Source: Pseudonocardia humida (GTDB lineage: Bacteria; Actinomycetota; Actinomycetes; Mycobacteriales; Pseudonocardiaceae). From it: a stretch of 64,000 bases of DNA. The DNA is taken from assembly GCF_023898865.1 (NCBI RefSeq), contig NZ_JAGSOV010000035.1, positions 1-64,000 on the forward strand, given 5' to 3'. The translations under genes were made by a program, and so were the position numbers. Under the pieces are notes generated by a model, which saw nothing but the letters and a program-made list of their open reading frames with translations, was not told where the DNA came from and did no database searches. This document shows positions 9,061 through 16,614 of this stretch, one piece after another; positions within the stretch are counted from its first letter, which is position 1, and each line of letters opens with the position of its first letter.

Positions 9061-9773
9061 GTCCCGCCCCCGGCGACGGCGATGGTGATGCCGACGCCAC
9101 CGGCGCGGGCCTCGGCGACCTCGCCCACGATCACGTCGCCGCCGCTGCCGACGATCACCGGTCCGTCACCGGGCGGCACGGGCAGCAGGTCCTTGCATGC
9201 CTCGACGGCCTCCTCCGACCCCGGCAGCGGGGTCGCGACGTGCGCCTCACCGGCCGCGGGACGCGGGGCGCCCGGCGGCGGAGGCGTCCCGGGGCCGGCT
9301 TCCCCTCGCTGGTGCAGCACGCGACCCCCGACCGCGCCCGCCTCCTCGACGTGGCCCAGGACGATCCCACCGGCCCCCGGGCCGGGTCCGGGGAGGTCGA
9401 CGCCGTGGTCGGAGAGGCACTCGTGGAACTCCTCGAACCGCTCCCGCAGCGCCGGGTCCAGCTCGACGGCCCTGCCGCGCGCGGGGGCGAAGGCGGCGCA
9501 GGCCTCCAGCGCGTCGTCGAACGCCGCCTTCTCGTCCGGCCCGATCTCGATGTGCACCGAGCCGTCGGCCTCGGCCGGGTCGGGCAGGTCGACGCCGTTG
9601 TCGCGCAGGCACTGGGCGAACTGCCGGATCCGTTCCTCCTGGTCGTCGGAGGGGTCGGGGTCGGTCATCGGGGCCAGCGTCGGCGCGGCGGGGGCCGCGG
9701 CCGCGACGGCGCCCCCTCCGCCCACGAGCAGCAGGAGCGGGACGGCCGCGGTGATGAACAGGGTGCGTCTCAT
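9057..9773 (-). CDS. exported protein with FAQCLRDNG motifs, first gene of the ABC operon
   Basis: A 238-residue protein with an N-terminal signal peptide or anchor (LFITAAVPLLLLVGGGGAVA) and no clear lipobox. It carries RQFAQCLRDNGVDLPDP and the related EFHECLSDHGVDLPGP, each followed by a downstream Cys (LEACAAFAP; VEACKDLLP). The middle is a Gly/Pro-rich linker. ATG 9773 (MRRTL) is preferred over 9782 because Arg follows directly and gives a normal signal peptide. The operon promoter must lie in the 89-base gap to the divergent response regulator, which probably controls it. Confidence 0.7.
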   Translation of the reverse strand: MRRTLFITAAVPLLLLVGGGGAVAAAAPAAPTLAPMTDPDPSDDQEERIRQFAQCLRDNGVDLPDPAEADGSVHIEIGPDEKAAFDDALEACAAFAPARGRAVELDPALRERFEEFHECLSDHGVDLPGPGPGAGGIVLGHVEEAGAVGGRVLHQRGEAGPGTPPPPGAPRPAAGEAHVATPLPGSEEAVEACKDLLPVPPGDGPVIVGSGGDVIVGEVAEARAGGVGITIAVAGGGT

Positions 9774-9862
9774 GGGGGCCACGACACCGCGGCGGCGATA
9801 AGACGGCGATCAGCGGAACCGCTTATGGCGGCCTTATCGGCGACCCGGGCAGGATCGACGTC

Positions 9863-10516
9863 GTGCGCGTGCTGGTGGTCGAGGACGAGGAACTGCTGGC
9901 CGACGCCGTCGCCGAGGGGCTGCGACGGGAGGCGATGGCGGTCGACATCGCGCTCGACGGCCACGCGGCGAGCCGGTCGATCGCGACCAACGACTACGAC
10001 GTCGTCGTGCTCGACCGCGACCTCCCGGGCATCCACGGCGACGAGCTGTGCCGCACGCTCGTCGACGCGGGCACCGCCCGGGTCCTCATGCTGACCGCGG
10101 CCGCCGCCGTCCCCGACCGCGTCTGCGGGCTGGCCATCGGCGCCGACGACTACCTGACCAAGCCGTTCGCGTTCGCCGAGCTGGTGGCCCGGATCCGGGC
10201 GCTGGCGCGGCGACCGCGGGAGGTCATCCCGCCGGTGCTCACCCGCGGCGACGTCCGGCTCGACCCGCACCGCCGGGAGGTCTTCCGCGCCGGCCACTAC
10301 GTGCGGCTGACCCGCAAGGAGTTCGGCGTGCTGGAGGAGCTGCTGCGGGCGAGCGGGGGAGCGGTGAGCACCGAGCGGCTGCTGGAGAAGGTGTGGGACG
10401 AGCACACCGACCCGTTCACCAACGTCGTGCGGGTGACGGTGATGACGCTGCGCCGCAAGCTGGGCGACCCGCCGCTCGTGCGGACCGTGCCCGGCGTCGG
10501 CTACCAGGTGCCGTGA
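9863..10516 (+). CDS. OmpR/PhoB-family response regulator
   Basis: A 217-residue regulator: receiver domain (residues 1-115) with acidic pocket VVEDEEL, phospho-acceptor Asp in VVLDRDLPG and Lys in YLTKPFAF, then a winged-helix domain (about 125-217) ending VRTVPGVGYQVP. GTG start at 9863. The ATG of the sensor kinase overlaps its stop (TGATG). Divergent from the envelope ABC operon across an 89-base gap, so direct control of that operon is the obvious inference. Confidence 0.93.
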   Translation: MRVLVVEDEELLADAVAEGLRREAMAVDIALDGHAASRSIATNDYDVVVLDRDLPGIHGDELCRTLVDAGTARVLMLTAAAAVPDRVCGLAIGADDYLTKPFAFAELVARIRALARRPREVIPPVLTRGDVRLDPHRREVFRAGHYVRLTRKEFGVLEELLRASGGAVSTERLLEKVWDEHTDPFTNVVRVTVMTLRRKLGDPPLVRTVPGVGYQVP

Positions 10517-11739
10517 TGGGCAGGCTGTCGATCCGGGTGCGGCTGACCGCCCTCTACGGCGTCATGTTCTTCGCCGCCGGGGCGGTCGTGATCCTGGCCG
10601 GCTACCTGCTGGTCAGCAACATCCTCAACGACCGCCTGGGCCCGTCGGGCACCGCCCGCGTGCTGAGCAGCGCCCCGGTGGGTGAGCGGCCGGCGCAGGT
10701 GCTGGTCAGCGGGATCCCGCCGGGGATGGCCTTCCACGAGCTGGAGGCCGGCATCACCGCCGACCAGCTCATCCTCCGCGACGACACGCTCAGCTCGCTG
10801 CTCACCCAGTCGCTGGTGGCGCTGGCACTGGTCGGCGCGCTGGCCATCGGCTCGGGCTGGTGGATGGCCGGGCGGGCGCTGAGCCCGCTGCACCAGATCA
10901 CCGCGACCGCCCGGCGGATCGCCGACGACCGCGGCCTGCACGAGCGGATCGCCCTCGGCGGCCCGGCCGACGAGCTGCGCGAGCTCGCCGACACCTTCGA
11001 CGCGATGCTGGAACGGCTGGGCCGGGCCTTCGACGGCCAGCGCACGTTCGTCGCCAACGCCTCGCACGAGCTGCGCACCCCGCTGGCGATCAACCGCACC
11101 CTGATCGAGGTGGCCAGCACCCGCCCGGGCGCGCCCCGCGAGCTGCGCGACCTCGGCGAGACGCTGCTGGCCGTCAACGCCCGCCACGAGCGGCTGATCG
11201 ACGGCCTGCTGCTGCTGGCCCGCAGCGAGGCCGCGCCACCCGACCGGCTCCCCGTCGACCTCGACGAGATCACCGAGCACGTCGAGGCCCGGTCGGCCGC
11301 CGCGGCCGCGGCCGCCGGGGTCGACCTGGTCCGCTCCGCGACGCCCGCCCCCACCACCGGCGACCCGGTGCTGCTGGAGCGGGTCGTGGAGAACCTCGTG
11401 GACAACGCCGTGCGCTACAACCGCGAGGGCGGGCGCGTCGAGGTGTCCGCGGGCTCGGCGGGCAGCCGCAGCTGGGTCAGCGTGTCGAACACCGGCCCGG
11501 TCGTGCCCGACTACGTGGTCCCGGCCCTGTTCGAGCCGTTCCGCCGCACGCGCGACCGCACCGCAGCGTCCGGCTCCGGGCTCGGGCTCTCGATCGTCGC
11601 GGCGGTGGTGCGCGCGCACGGCGGCACCGTGACCGCCCGCGCCCGCCCGGGCGGCGGGCTGGCCGTGCGGGTGGAGCTGCCGCGCTCGGTCGTCACGAGC
11701 GCCCGCGGGCGTCCGGCGCTGCCGCAACCGGCCGGTTAG
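10516..11739 (+). CDS. sensor histidine kinase, HisKA type
   Basis: A 407-residue membrane kinase with helices near residues 14-36 and 95-118 flanking a short extracellular sensor, a HAMP-like region (GRALSPLHQITATARRIADD), the H box NASHELRTPLAINRT, N box VENLVDNAVRYNREGG, and G boxes ending SGLGLSIVAAVV. The sensor is only about 55 residues, typical of intramembrane or envelope-stress sensing. Overlaps the regulator stop by one base; its stop overlaps the convergent TetR gene by four bases. Confidence 0.92.
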   Translation: MGRLSIRVRLTALYGVMFFAAGAVVILAGYLLVSNILNDRLGPSGTARVLSSAPVGERPAQVLVSGIPPGMAFHELEAGITADQLILRDDTLSSLLTQSLVALALVGALAIGSGWWMAGRALSPLHQITATARRIADDRGLHERIALGGPADELRELADTFDAMLERLGRAFDGQRTFVANASHELRTPLAINRTLIEVASTRPGAPRELRDLGETLLAVNARHERLIDGLLLLARSEAAPPDRLPVDLDEITEHVEARSAAAAAAAGVDLVRSATPAPTTGDPVLLERVVENLVDNAVRYNREGGRVEVSAGSAGSRSWVSVSNTGPVVPDYVVPALFEPFRRTRDRTAASGSGLGLSIVAAVVRAHGGTVTARARPGGGLAVRVELPRSVVTSARGRPALPQPAG

Positions 11740-12344
11740 GGCGTCGGGACCAGCGCCCGGCGCCACTGGTCCGCGACGACCCGGCGGAGCCGTTCGGTGG
11801 GGACGGCGGCGGGGTCGAGCTGGTGCTGCAGGCCGATGCCGCGGAGCTGGCCCAGCACCGCGACGGCGACGTCGTGCGGGTCGAGGTCGGCGCGGATCGT
11901 GCCGGCCGCGACGCCCGCGGCCACGTCGGCCCGCAGGTCGGTGCGGAAGTGCTCGTCGCGCTCGCGGAAGGTCTCGGCGAGGTCGGGCGAGGTCGTCGCC
12001 TCGGCCCAGAGCAGCAGGAACGCCCGGCTCATCGTCCGGAGGCCGCCCAGCGCGGCGATGTAGCCGTCGATCAGGTGCAGCAGCCGGTCGAGACCGGGTT
12101 CGTGCGGCGCCTCGGGCACGAACCCGGACTGGCTGGCCTTGGCGAGCGCGTCGACCAGCGCCTTCTTCGACCCGAAGTGGTGGGTGACGATCCCGCGGCT
12201 GTAGCCGGCCCGTTCCCCGACCCGGGCCAGGGTCAGGGCCTGCACACCGCCCTCGACGACCAGCTCCGCGGCGGCGCGCAGGAGCGCGGAGCCGGTCTGC
12301 TCGCGGCGTTCGGCCTGGGTGCGTCGGGAGGTGCGGGCGACCAT
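11736..12344 (-). CDS. TetR-family transcriptional regulator
   Basis: A 202-residue repressor with an N-terminal helix-turn-helix (LTLARVGERAGYSRGIVTHHFGSK split around residue 45) and a ligand-binding C-terminal domain in which FLLLWAEATTSPDLAETFRERD resembles TetR_C families. ATG 12344 chosen over the upstream in-frame GTG/TTG codons because the conserved region begins right after it. Divergent from the alpha/beta hydrolase gene, its likely target. Confidence 0.85.
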   Translation of the reverse strand: MVARTSRRTQAERREQTGSALLRAAAELVVEGGVQALTLARVGERAGYSRGIVTHHFGSKKALVDALAKASQSGFVPEAPHEPGLDRLLHLIDGYIAALGGLRTMSRAFLLLWAEATTSPDLAETFRERDEHFRTDLRADVAAGVAAGTIRADLDPHDVAVAVLGQLRGIGLQHQLDPAAVPTERLRRVVADQWRRALVPTP

Positions 12345-12361
12345 GGGAGAGACCGTATCAG

Positions 12362-12375
12362 CAACTTGCGTGTTG
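12362..12375. promoter_or_regulatory. possible TetR operator between regulator and hydrolase
   Basis: CAAC-ttgcgt-GTTG, a 4-base inverted repeat with outer TTGC/GCAA echoes, in the 77-base divergent spacer; TATAGC nearby could be a -10 element. The position is right for autoregulation, but the arms are short. Confidence 0.35.
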
Positions 12376-12421
12376 TATAGCAAATATGTACGGTCGAACC
12401 ATCGCCACGAGGAGGAACACG

Positions 12422-13216
12422 ATGATCGGTGCTGGAGCCCACGACAGAGAGAGGGGTGCGAGCGTGCCCGCGGTGTTCGTGCACGGCAACCCCGAGACCG
12501 CGGCCGTCTGGGGGCCGCTGCTCGCCGAGCTGGGCCGCGAGGACGTGGTCCGGCTGTCCCCGCCCGGGTTCGGCGCGCCGCTCCCGGCGGGCTTCGGCGC
12601 GACGGTGACCGACTACCGCGACTGGCTGGTCGACGAGCTCGCGGCGATCGGGGAGCCGGTCGACCTGGTCGGGCACGACTGGGGCGGCGGGCACGTGGTG
12701 GCCGCCGTCGCCGCCCGCCCGGAGCTGGTCCGCAGCTGGGTCAGCGATGCCGTCGGGTTGTTCGACCCGGACTACGAGTGGCACGCGCTGGCGCAGGTCT
12801 GGCAACGGCCGGGGGAGGGGGAGGCGGCGGTCGAGGCCGACCTCGGGACCCGCGCGGCGCGGTCCGGACGGCTCGTCGAGCGCGGCTTCCCTGCGGACCT
12901 GGCCGCGGAGATCGCCGCAGGCCAGGGCCCGGAGCTGGGGCGGGCGATCCTGACGCTCTACCGGTCGGCCGTCCAGCCGGTGATGGCGGAGCTGGGTCGC
13001 GACCTCGGCGGCGCCGCCCGCCGCCCGGGCCTGGCCGTGCTGGCCGGGCAGGACGTCGTCGGCGGATCCGACGAGCAGCGCAGGCGGACGGCCGCCCGCG
13101 CCGGCGCGCGCGTGGCGGAGCTGCCCGGGCTCGGCCACTGGTGGATGGTGCAGGACCCGGCGGCCGGCGCGCGCACGCTCACCGACTTCTGGTCGACGCT
13201 GCCCGCGGCCCGGTGA
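12422..13216 (+). CDS. alpha/beta hydrolase (haloalkane dehalogenase / epoxide hydrolase-like)
   Basis: A 264-residue alpha/beta hydrolase. The oxyanion motif FVHGNPETAAVW precedes the nucleophile elbow GHDWGGGH, in which the nucleophile is Asp, as in dehalogenases and epoxide hydrolases, rather than Ser. The C-terminal His is in LPGLGHWWMVQDP, and the acid could be Asp in VLAGQDVVGG. ATG 12422 is preceded by GAGGAGGAAC; a GTG at 12464 is an alternative. It is probably repressed by the divergent TetR protein. Substrate unknown. Confidence 0.82.
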   Translation: MIGAGAHDRERGASVPAVFVHGNPETAAVWGPLLAELGREDVVRLSPPGFGAPLPAGFGATVTDYRDWLVDELAAIGEPVDLVGHDWGGGHVVAAVAARPELVRSWVSDAVGLFDPDYEWHALAQVWQRPGEGEAAVEADLGTRAARSGRLVERGFPADLAAEIAAGQGPELGRAILTLYRSAVQPVMAELGRDLGGAARRPGLAVLAGQDVVGGSDEQRRRTAARAGARVAELPGLGHWWMVQDPAAGARTLTDFWSTLPAAR

Positions 13217-13228
13217 GCGTCCCGCGGA

Positions 13229-13674
13229 TCAGCCGGCCACCCGGGTCCGCGTCGTGATCTGCGGGGCGTCCTCGTCGCCGAGCACGCCGGGCTCGATCTC
13301 GGCGGTGCAGAGCTTGCAGCGGGTGGCGTGATCGCCACGAACTCCTCGCAGAAGGGGCACTCCTGGCTGCCCTGCGCCGTGAAGTTGCCCAGCCCGATCC
13401 GCTTGAGCAGCTTGACCAGCCCGAACAGCACCAGCGCCGGCAGCAGGAAGTTGACCAGCACGGTGAGGAACGCGCCGTAGCGGATCTCGGCGTCGTTGAC
13501 GGTGAACACCAGGCCGGAGAAGTCGGGCCAGCCGAAGATCGCCGCCACGAACCGCATGATCACGTCGCCGGCGGGGCTGTCGACCAACCCGGCGAACGCC
13601 GTCCCGACGATGAACCCGAGCGCCAGGTCCAGCACGTTGCCGCCCAGCGTGAACACCTTGAACTCGTCCCACAT
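13229..13674 (-). pseudogene. mscL: large-conductance mechanosensitive channel, frameshifted near the C-terminus
   Basis: The first 100 residues are a clear MscL: WDEFKVFTLGGNVLDLALGF then IVGTAFAGLVDS (TM1) and AFLTVLVNFLLPALVLFG (TM2). A C-terminal zinc-ribbon-like tail begins CPFCEEFVAI and continues in the next frame as ATRCKLCTAEIEPGVLGD to the stop at 13229. One C appears to be missing between 13330 and 13331 (plus strand GCGTGATCG where GCGTGGATCG would restore the frame). The break leaves the channel domain intact, so function may survive, or it is a consensus error. ATG 13674 is preferred; GTG 13683 is possible. Confidence 0.85.
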
Positions 13675-13756
13675 GCTCCGCACGCCGCGATTGTGGGGAG
13701 GAGGACGCGGGTGGTGCGGTACGAGCGCGGCACGGAGGGGTGGTCGTGGGTGGGAT

Positions 13757-14674
13757 TCAGCCCTGCTCGACGAAGCTCCTGCGATCGTTGTCCAGGCAGG
13801 CCTGCATCCGCTGGGCCTGGCCGTTGGTGAACATGAACATCGCGACGTCGTCGACGTAGTCCATGTAGTTCATGAACAGGTCGCCGTTGGGGGCGTTGTC
13901 GCAGCTCACGCTGGGGAACCGGGGCCGCCCGGTGTTCTCGCCGGCCTGGTTGGGGGTGTCGTCGACGAAGTCGGACCCGCTGCAGCCGGTGCCGTCGTCG
14001 CCCCAGATGTGGCGCAGGTTGAGCCAGTGCCCGACCTCGTGGGTGGCCGTGCGGCCCAGGTCGAACGGCTCGGCGGCCGTCCCGAGCGTGCCGAACGCGG
14101 TGTGGGCGATGACGACGCCGTCGGTCTCCGGCGGACCCCCGGGGAACTGCGCGTAACCCAGCAGCCCGCCGGACAGCCGCCCGACCCACAGGTTGAGGTA
14201 GCGCTCGCTCGGCCACGCGTCGGCGCCCCCGGTGCCCGCCGACTTGATGCGGTCGTCGTCGGCGAAGGAGGACGCCGTGGTCCGGGTGCGGGTGATGCCG
14301 TCGGTCGGACCGCCGTCGGGATCGGTCGTGGCCGGCTCGAACTCGATGCCCGCGTCGGCGACGAGGTCGGCGAAGACCTCCGGGACCTGGTCGACGTCGG
14401 GGTTGCGGCGGCGGAAGTCGCGGTTGAGCACCTCGATCTGGGAGCGCACCTGCTCGTCGGAGACGTCCTCCTCCGCCGTGCGGTGCACCACGTGCACCAC
14501 CACCGGGATGCGCACGACCCCCGCCCGCCGCGCGAGCCCGCGCCGCCGCGCCGTCCACGCCCCGTTCTCGCTGCGGGCCCGGGCGGCGACGTACCCGGGG
14601 ACGCTGCGCAGCAGGCGCTCGTGCACGGGTGCGGTGCCGCAGGTGCGCACGGTGGGCGGTCCGGCCTGGGTCAT
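13757..14674 (-). CDS. M43-family (pappalysin-like) zinc metalloprotease
   Basis: A 305-residue metzincin. The zinc motif [13 protein letters not shown] (H-E-x-x-H-x-x-x-L-x-H) is followed by [14 protein letters not shown] and the Met-turn region [14 protein letters not shown], all M43 hallmarks. The N-terminal half has [20 protein letters not shown] and [15 protein letters not shown], typical of the family. No signal peptide is visible on the ATG 14674 product, unlike most secreted M43 enzymes. Its start overlaps the stop of the upstream small gene by four bases, so the two are coupled. Confidence 0.85.
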   Translation of the reverse strand: MTQAGPPTVRTCGTAPVHERLLRSVPGYVAARARSENGAWTARRRGLARRAGVVRIPVVVHVVHRTAEEDVSDEQVRSQIEVLNRDFRRRNPDVDQVPEVFADLVADAGIEFEPATTDPDGGPTDGITRTRTTASSFADDDRIKSAGTGGADAWPSERYLNLWVGRLSGGLLGYAQFPGGPPETDGVVIAHTAFGTLGTAAEPFDLGRTATHEVGHWLNLRHIWGDDGTGCSGSDFVDDTPNQAGENTGRPRFPSVSCDNAPNGDLFMNYMDYVDDVAMFMFTNGQAQRMQACLDNDRRSFVEQG

Positions 14675-15000
14675 CGGTCGTCCCCCTGGCCGGGCTGGTC
14701 GGGCCGCCCGAGCTCCAGGCGGTCCGGGGCCAGCGCGACGATGTCGAACACGTCGCCGTGGTCGAGCACGAGGCGCCCGCCGTCGACCCCCCACCGCCCC
14801 GACGTCCACTCGCGCCGGTCGGCAGGCCCCACCCGCCCCACCCGCGCCCCGCCGTCCGGCTCCAGGCGCAGCGCCTCCCGGGGCCGCCGCGCCGGGGGGA
14901 ACGGGTAGTCGTCGCGGCGGTAGACCAGCGTGCGGTCGCCGTCCTCCTCGAACGAGTGGGCCCACTCGCCCACCAGCTCACTGCGCTCATCGGCACTCAT
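14671..15000 (-). CDS. small protein, lipocalin-like, coupled to the metalloprotease
   Basis: A 109-residue, charged protein with alternating beta-like segments ([42 protein letters not shown]). The start GEWxxS and the strand pattern recall small lipocalin-like folds, but I cannot assign a family. ATGA overlap with the M43 protease suggests a shared role, possibly an inhibitor, chaperone or partner; that is inference only. Confidence 0.6.
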   Translation of the reverse strand: MSADERSELVGEWAHSFEEDGDRTLVYRRDDYPFPPARRPREALRLEPDGGARVGRVGPADRREWTSGRWGVDGGRLVLDHGDVFDIVALAPDRLELGRPDQPGQGDDR

Positions 15001-15136
15001 GCGACACCCCGTCCCTCGACACGGTCCACGGACGAACGGCGCGACCGGTTCGCGCCGGGCCCGGGACGGCGGTGGGCGGTAGCCGGGGTGGGCCGGACGC
15101 CGGGTAGACTCGGCCAGGCTCCACGCGTGGGGCGTC

Positions 15137-15207
15137 GCGGGCGTAGCTCAATGGTAGAGCCCCAGTCTTCCAAACTGGCTACGCGGGTTCGATTCCCGTC
15201 GCCCGCT
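15137..15207 (+). tRNA. tRNA-Gly (anticodon TCC)
   Basis: A complete cloverleaf of 71 bases: acceptor GCGGGCG/CGCCCGC, anticodon stem CCAGT/ACTGG with loop CTTCCAA (anticodon TCC), T arm GGGTTCGATTCCC. CCA is encoded at 15208-15210. Its 3' half served as the attachment site of an integrated element (duplicate at 16379-16422). Confidence 0.97.
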
Positions 15208-15222
15208 CCAGCTCTGACCAGC
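15167..15222 (+). repeat. attL: attachment-site copy in tRNA-Gly
   Basis: The 44 bases from the anticodon loop to the encoded CCA, plus 11 of the next 12 bases (CTCTGACCAGC after one variable base), recur at 16379-16434. This is the signature of site-specific integration into a tRNA 3' end, with the gene reconstituted. Confidence 0.9.
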
Positions 15223-15269
15223 AACAACGGCTGCCGACCCAGTCACCGGGACGGCGGCCATCGTCGTTC

Positions 15270-15289
15270 GTGCCAGATTCGTGCCAGAT
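15270..15289 (+). repeat. paired GTGCCAGAT repeats, left end of element
   Basis: GTGCCAGAT at 15270-15278 and 15281-15289, start-to-start spacing 11 bases. The same pair with the same spacing lies at 16258-16277 near the other end. Direct repeats one helical turn apart inside both ends of an integrative element fit arm-type integrase or excisionase sites. Confidence 0.6.
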
Positions 15290-15525
15290 CAGTCGGCGGC
15301 GGCCTCCTCGCCGACCGCCCGCGCCTCCTCGATCATCAGGTTCAGCGCCTCGGCGATCCGCTGGTCCCGCTCGCTCGTGGCGTGCTGGTAGATCATCGCT
15401 GCGCGGGCTGAGCCGTGGCCGATCCGCGACATGACCTCCTTCAACGTCGCTCCGGTCTGCGCGGCCAGGGTGCCGCCCGTGTGCCGCAGATCGTGCAGGT
15501 GCAGGGCGGGATTCGCTCCGGAGCG
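15289..15525 (-). pseudogene. C-terminal fragment of a tyrosine recombinase (integrase)
   Basis: About 78 residues at the 3' end of the gene survive: LHLHDLRHTGGTLAAQTGAT (H-x-L-R-H-T catalytic box), then MSRIGHGSARAAMIYQHAT with the second His and the nucleophilic Tyr, then a Glu/Ala-rich tail to the stop at 15289. The frame is open upstream only to about 15525, where it merges with the 3' end of the adjacent membrane-protein gene; the N-terminal arm-binding and core-binding domains are missing. It lies next to attL, as expected for the element's own integrase. Confidence 0.85.
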
Positions 15526-15526
15526 G

Positions 15527-16153
15527 TCAGTCGGTAGGGGGATGCGCGGCCAGGAAGCGCTGCGCGCGCCGCGCTTCGCGTTCGATGAACGGCGCGGCCC
15601 CGACCAGGAAGACGACCCAGACGATCGTGAACGCGCCGCGCCACGCCGACGGGGACGAGATCCACTGGGCCGCCGTGTTGAGGCACAGGCCGACGGACAT
15701 GAGCACGAGCCAGCGCTGGCCCACCACCCGCAGGGCGAGATTGCGGGTCAGGGGCAGCCGGGCCGGGTCGGCCGGGCGCAGCCCGCGGACCTGGGCCAGC
15801 AGGTCCTTGCGCTGCGCGCGGCTCAGCGCCAGGTGCGGAGCCCGCCATCCGCCCGCGCGGCGCATGGCGCGCCACAAGAACACCATGGCGACGACGACCA
15901 CCGCCAGACCGGCGAAGGAGAGGACCATCGCGATGGTCTCCTGCGCGGCGGACGACCCCGACCTCCGCGGCGAGGAGCTGTCGGGGAACACCAGCGCCGT
16001 CACGATGCCCGCCGCGCCGGCCACCAGCACGGCGCCCACGGCGAGCAGGAGGCGCCGCCGGAACCGCTTCCGGGCCTGCGCGTCCGGTCGTCCCCCCAGC
16101 AACGACTCGGCCTGCGCCAGCCGCGCCTCGTCGCTCGCGGATCCCGACTCCAC
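15527..16153 (-). CDS. four-helix membrane protein, cargo of the tRNA-Gly element
   Basis: A 208-residue protein with a charged N-terminus (DEARLAQAESLLGGRPDAQA) and four predicted helices: LLLAVGAVLVAGAAGIVTAL, ETIAMVLSFAGLAVVVVAMV, WLVLMSVGLCLNTAAQW and FTIVWVVFLVGAAPFI. The cytoplasmic loop ALSRAQRKDLLAQVRGLRPA is basic. GTG 16153 follows an AAAGG-type ribosome site; upstream ORF extension is not credible. No family recognised. As the only intact gene in the element it may be a passenger or a retained phenotype gene. Confidence 0.65.
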   Translation of the reverse strand: MESGSASDEARLAQAESLLGGRPDAQARKRFRRRLLLAVGAVLVAGAAGIVTALVFPDSSSPRRSGSSAAQETIAMVLSFAGLAVVVVAMVFLWRAMRRAGGWRAPHLALSRAQRKDLLAQVRGLRPADPARLPLTRNLALRVVGQRWLVLMSVGLCLNTAAQWISSPSAWRGAFTIVWVVFLVGAAPFIEREARRAQRFLAAHPPTD

Positions 16154-16257
16154 GATCGCTACCTTTTCACGCCGGGGGACGTCCTGTGTGCTGCGGGCTT
16201 CGCGTGAGGCGGGGCACTCGAACGGCCCGATCGACGCCATCGGCGGTGCCTGGGTAC

Positions 16258-16277
16258 GTGCCAGATGTGTGCCAGAT
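16258..16277 (+). repeat. paired GTGCCAGAT repeats, right end of element
   Basis: GTGCCAGAT at 16258-16266 and 16269-16277, same orientation and same 11-base spacing as the pair near attL. It lies about 100 bases inside attR. The 16154-16378 interval holds no gene I can support. Confidence 0.6.
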
Positions 16278-16378
16278 GGGTCGGGTGCTGGCGGGGTACG
16301 GGGGGAGCCGCAGGGACGCGAGACGTCCTCACTCGCCACTGTGTCTGTGCAGGTCGGCTCGTCTACCGCCGCCCCTCG

Positions 16379-16434
16379 CTTCCAAACTGGCTACGCGGGT
16401 TCGATTCCCGTCGCCCGCTCCAACTCTGACCAGC
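16379..16434 (+). repeat. attR: duplicated 3' end of tRNA-Gly
   Basis: Exact copy of 15167-15210 (anticodon loop through CCA) followed by the shared CTCTGACCAGC. Only the 3' part is present, so it is not a second tRNA gene. Element length attL to attR is 1212 bases. The 180 bases after it, to the TetR stop, contain nothing recognisable. Confidence 0.92.
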
Positions 16435-16614
16435 GGTGATGCCGCGGCAAGATCGTCAGCGGCGGTGCCGACCGCGCCGTGGCGGGTCGTCACCGAGGCC
16501 TGATCCCGCCCGGGCCCAGGGCAGCGCGAGACCGGGAGCTGCGCGACCCAGGCAACCGCAACCGGCCGGCCAATCCGGACCACGGCCCGGTTTCGTGGGC
16601 AAGGCCCGCCCTGT

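Larger units (their letters stand above)
15167..16434. mobile_element. remnant of a tRNA-Gly-integrated element
   Basis: A 1.2-kb interval bounded by attL and attR, containing a truncated tyrosine integrase next to attL, one intact membrane-protein gene, and paired 9-base repeats near both ends. Internal deletion has removed the integrase N-terminus and any other cargo: the integrase reading frame begins exactly where the membrane-protein gene ends. It is unlikely to excise unaided. Confidence 0.85.

Noticed and set aside
15441-15875. Open frame on the minus strand overlapping the integrase tail
   Set aside because: It runs in a different frame from both the integrase fragment and the membrane-protein gene and shows no motif.
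16379-16422. Second tRNA-Gly gene
   Set aside because: Only the 3' 44 bases are present, with no D arm or 5' acceptor; it is the attR duplicate.
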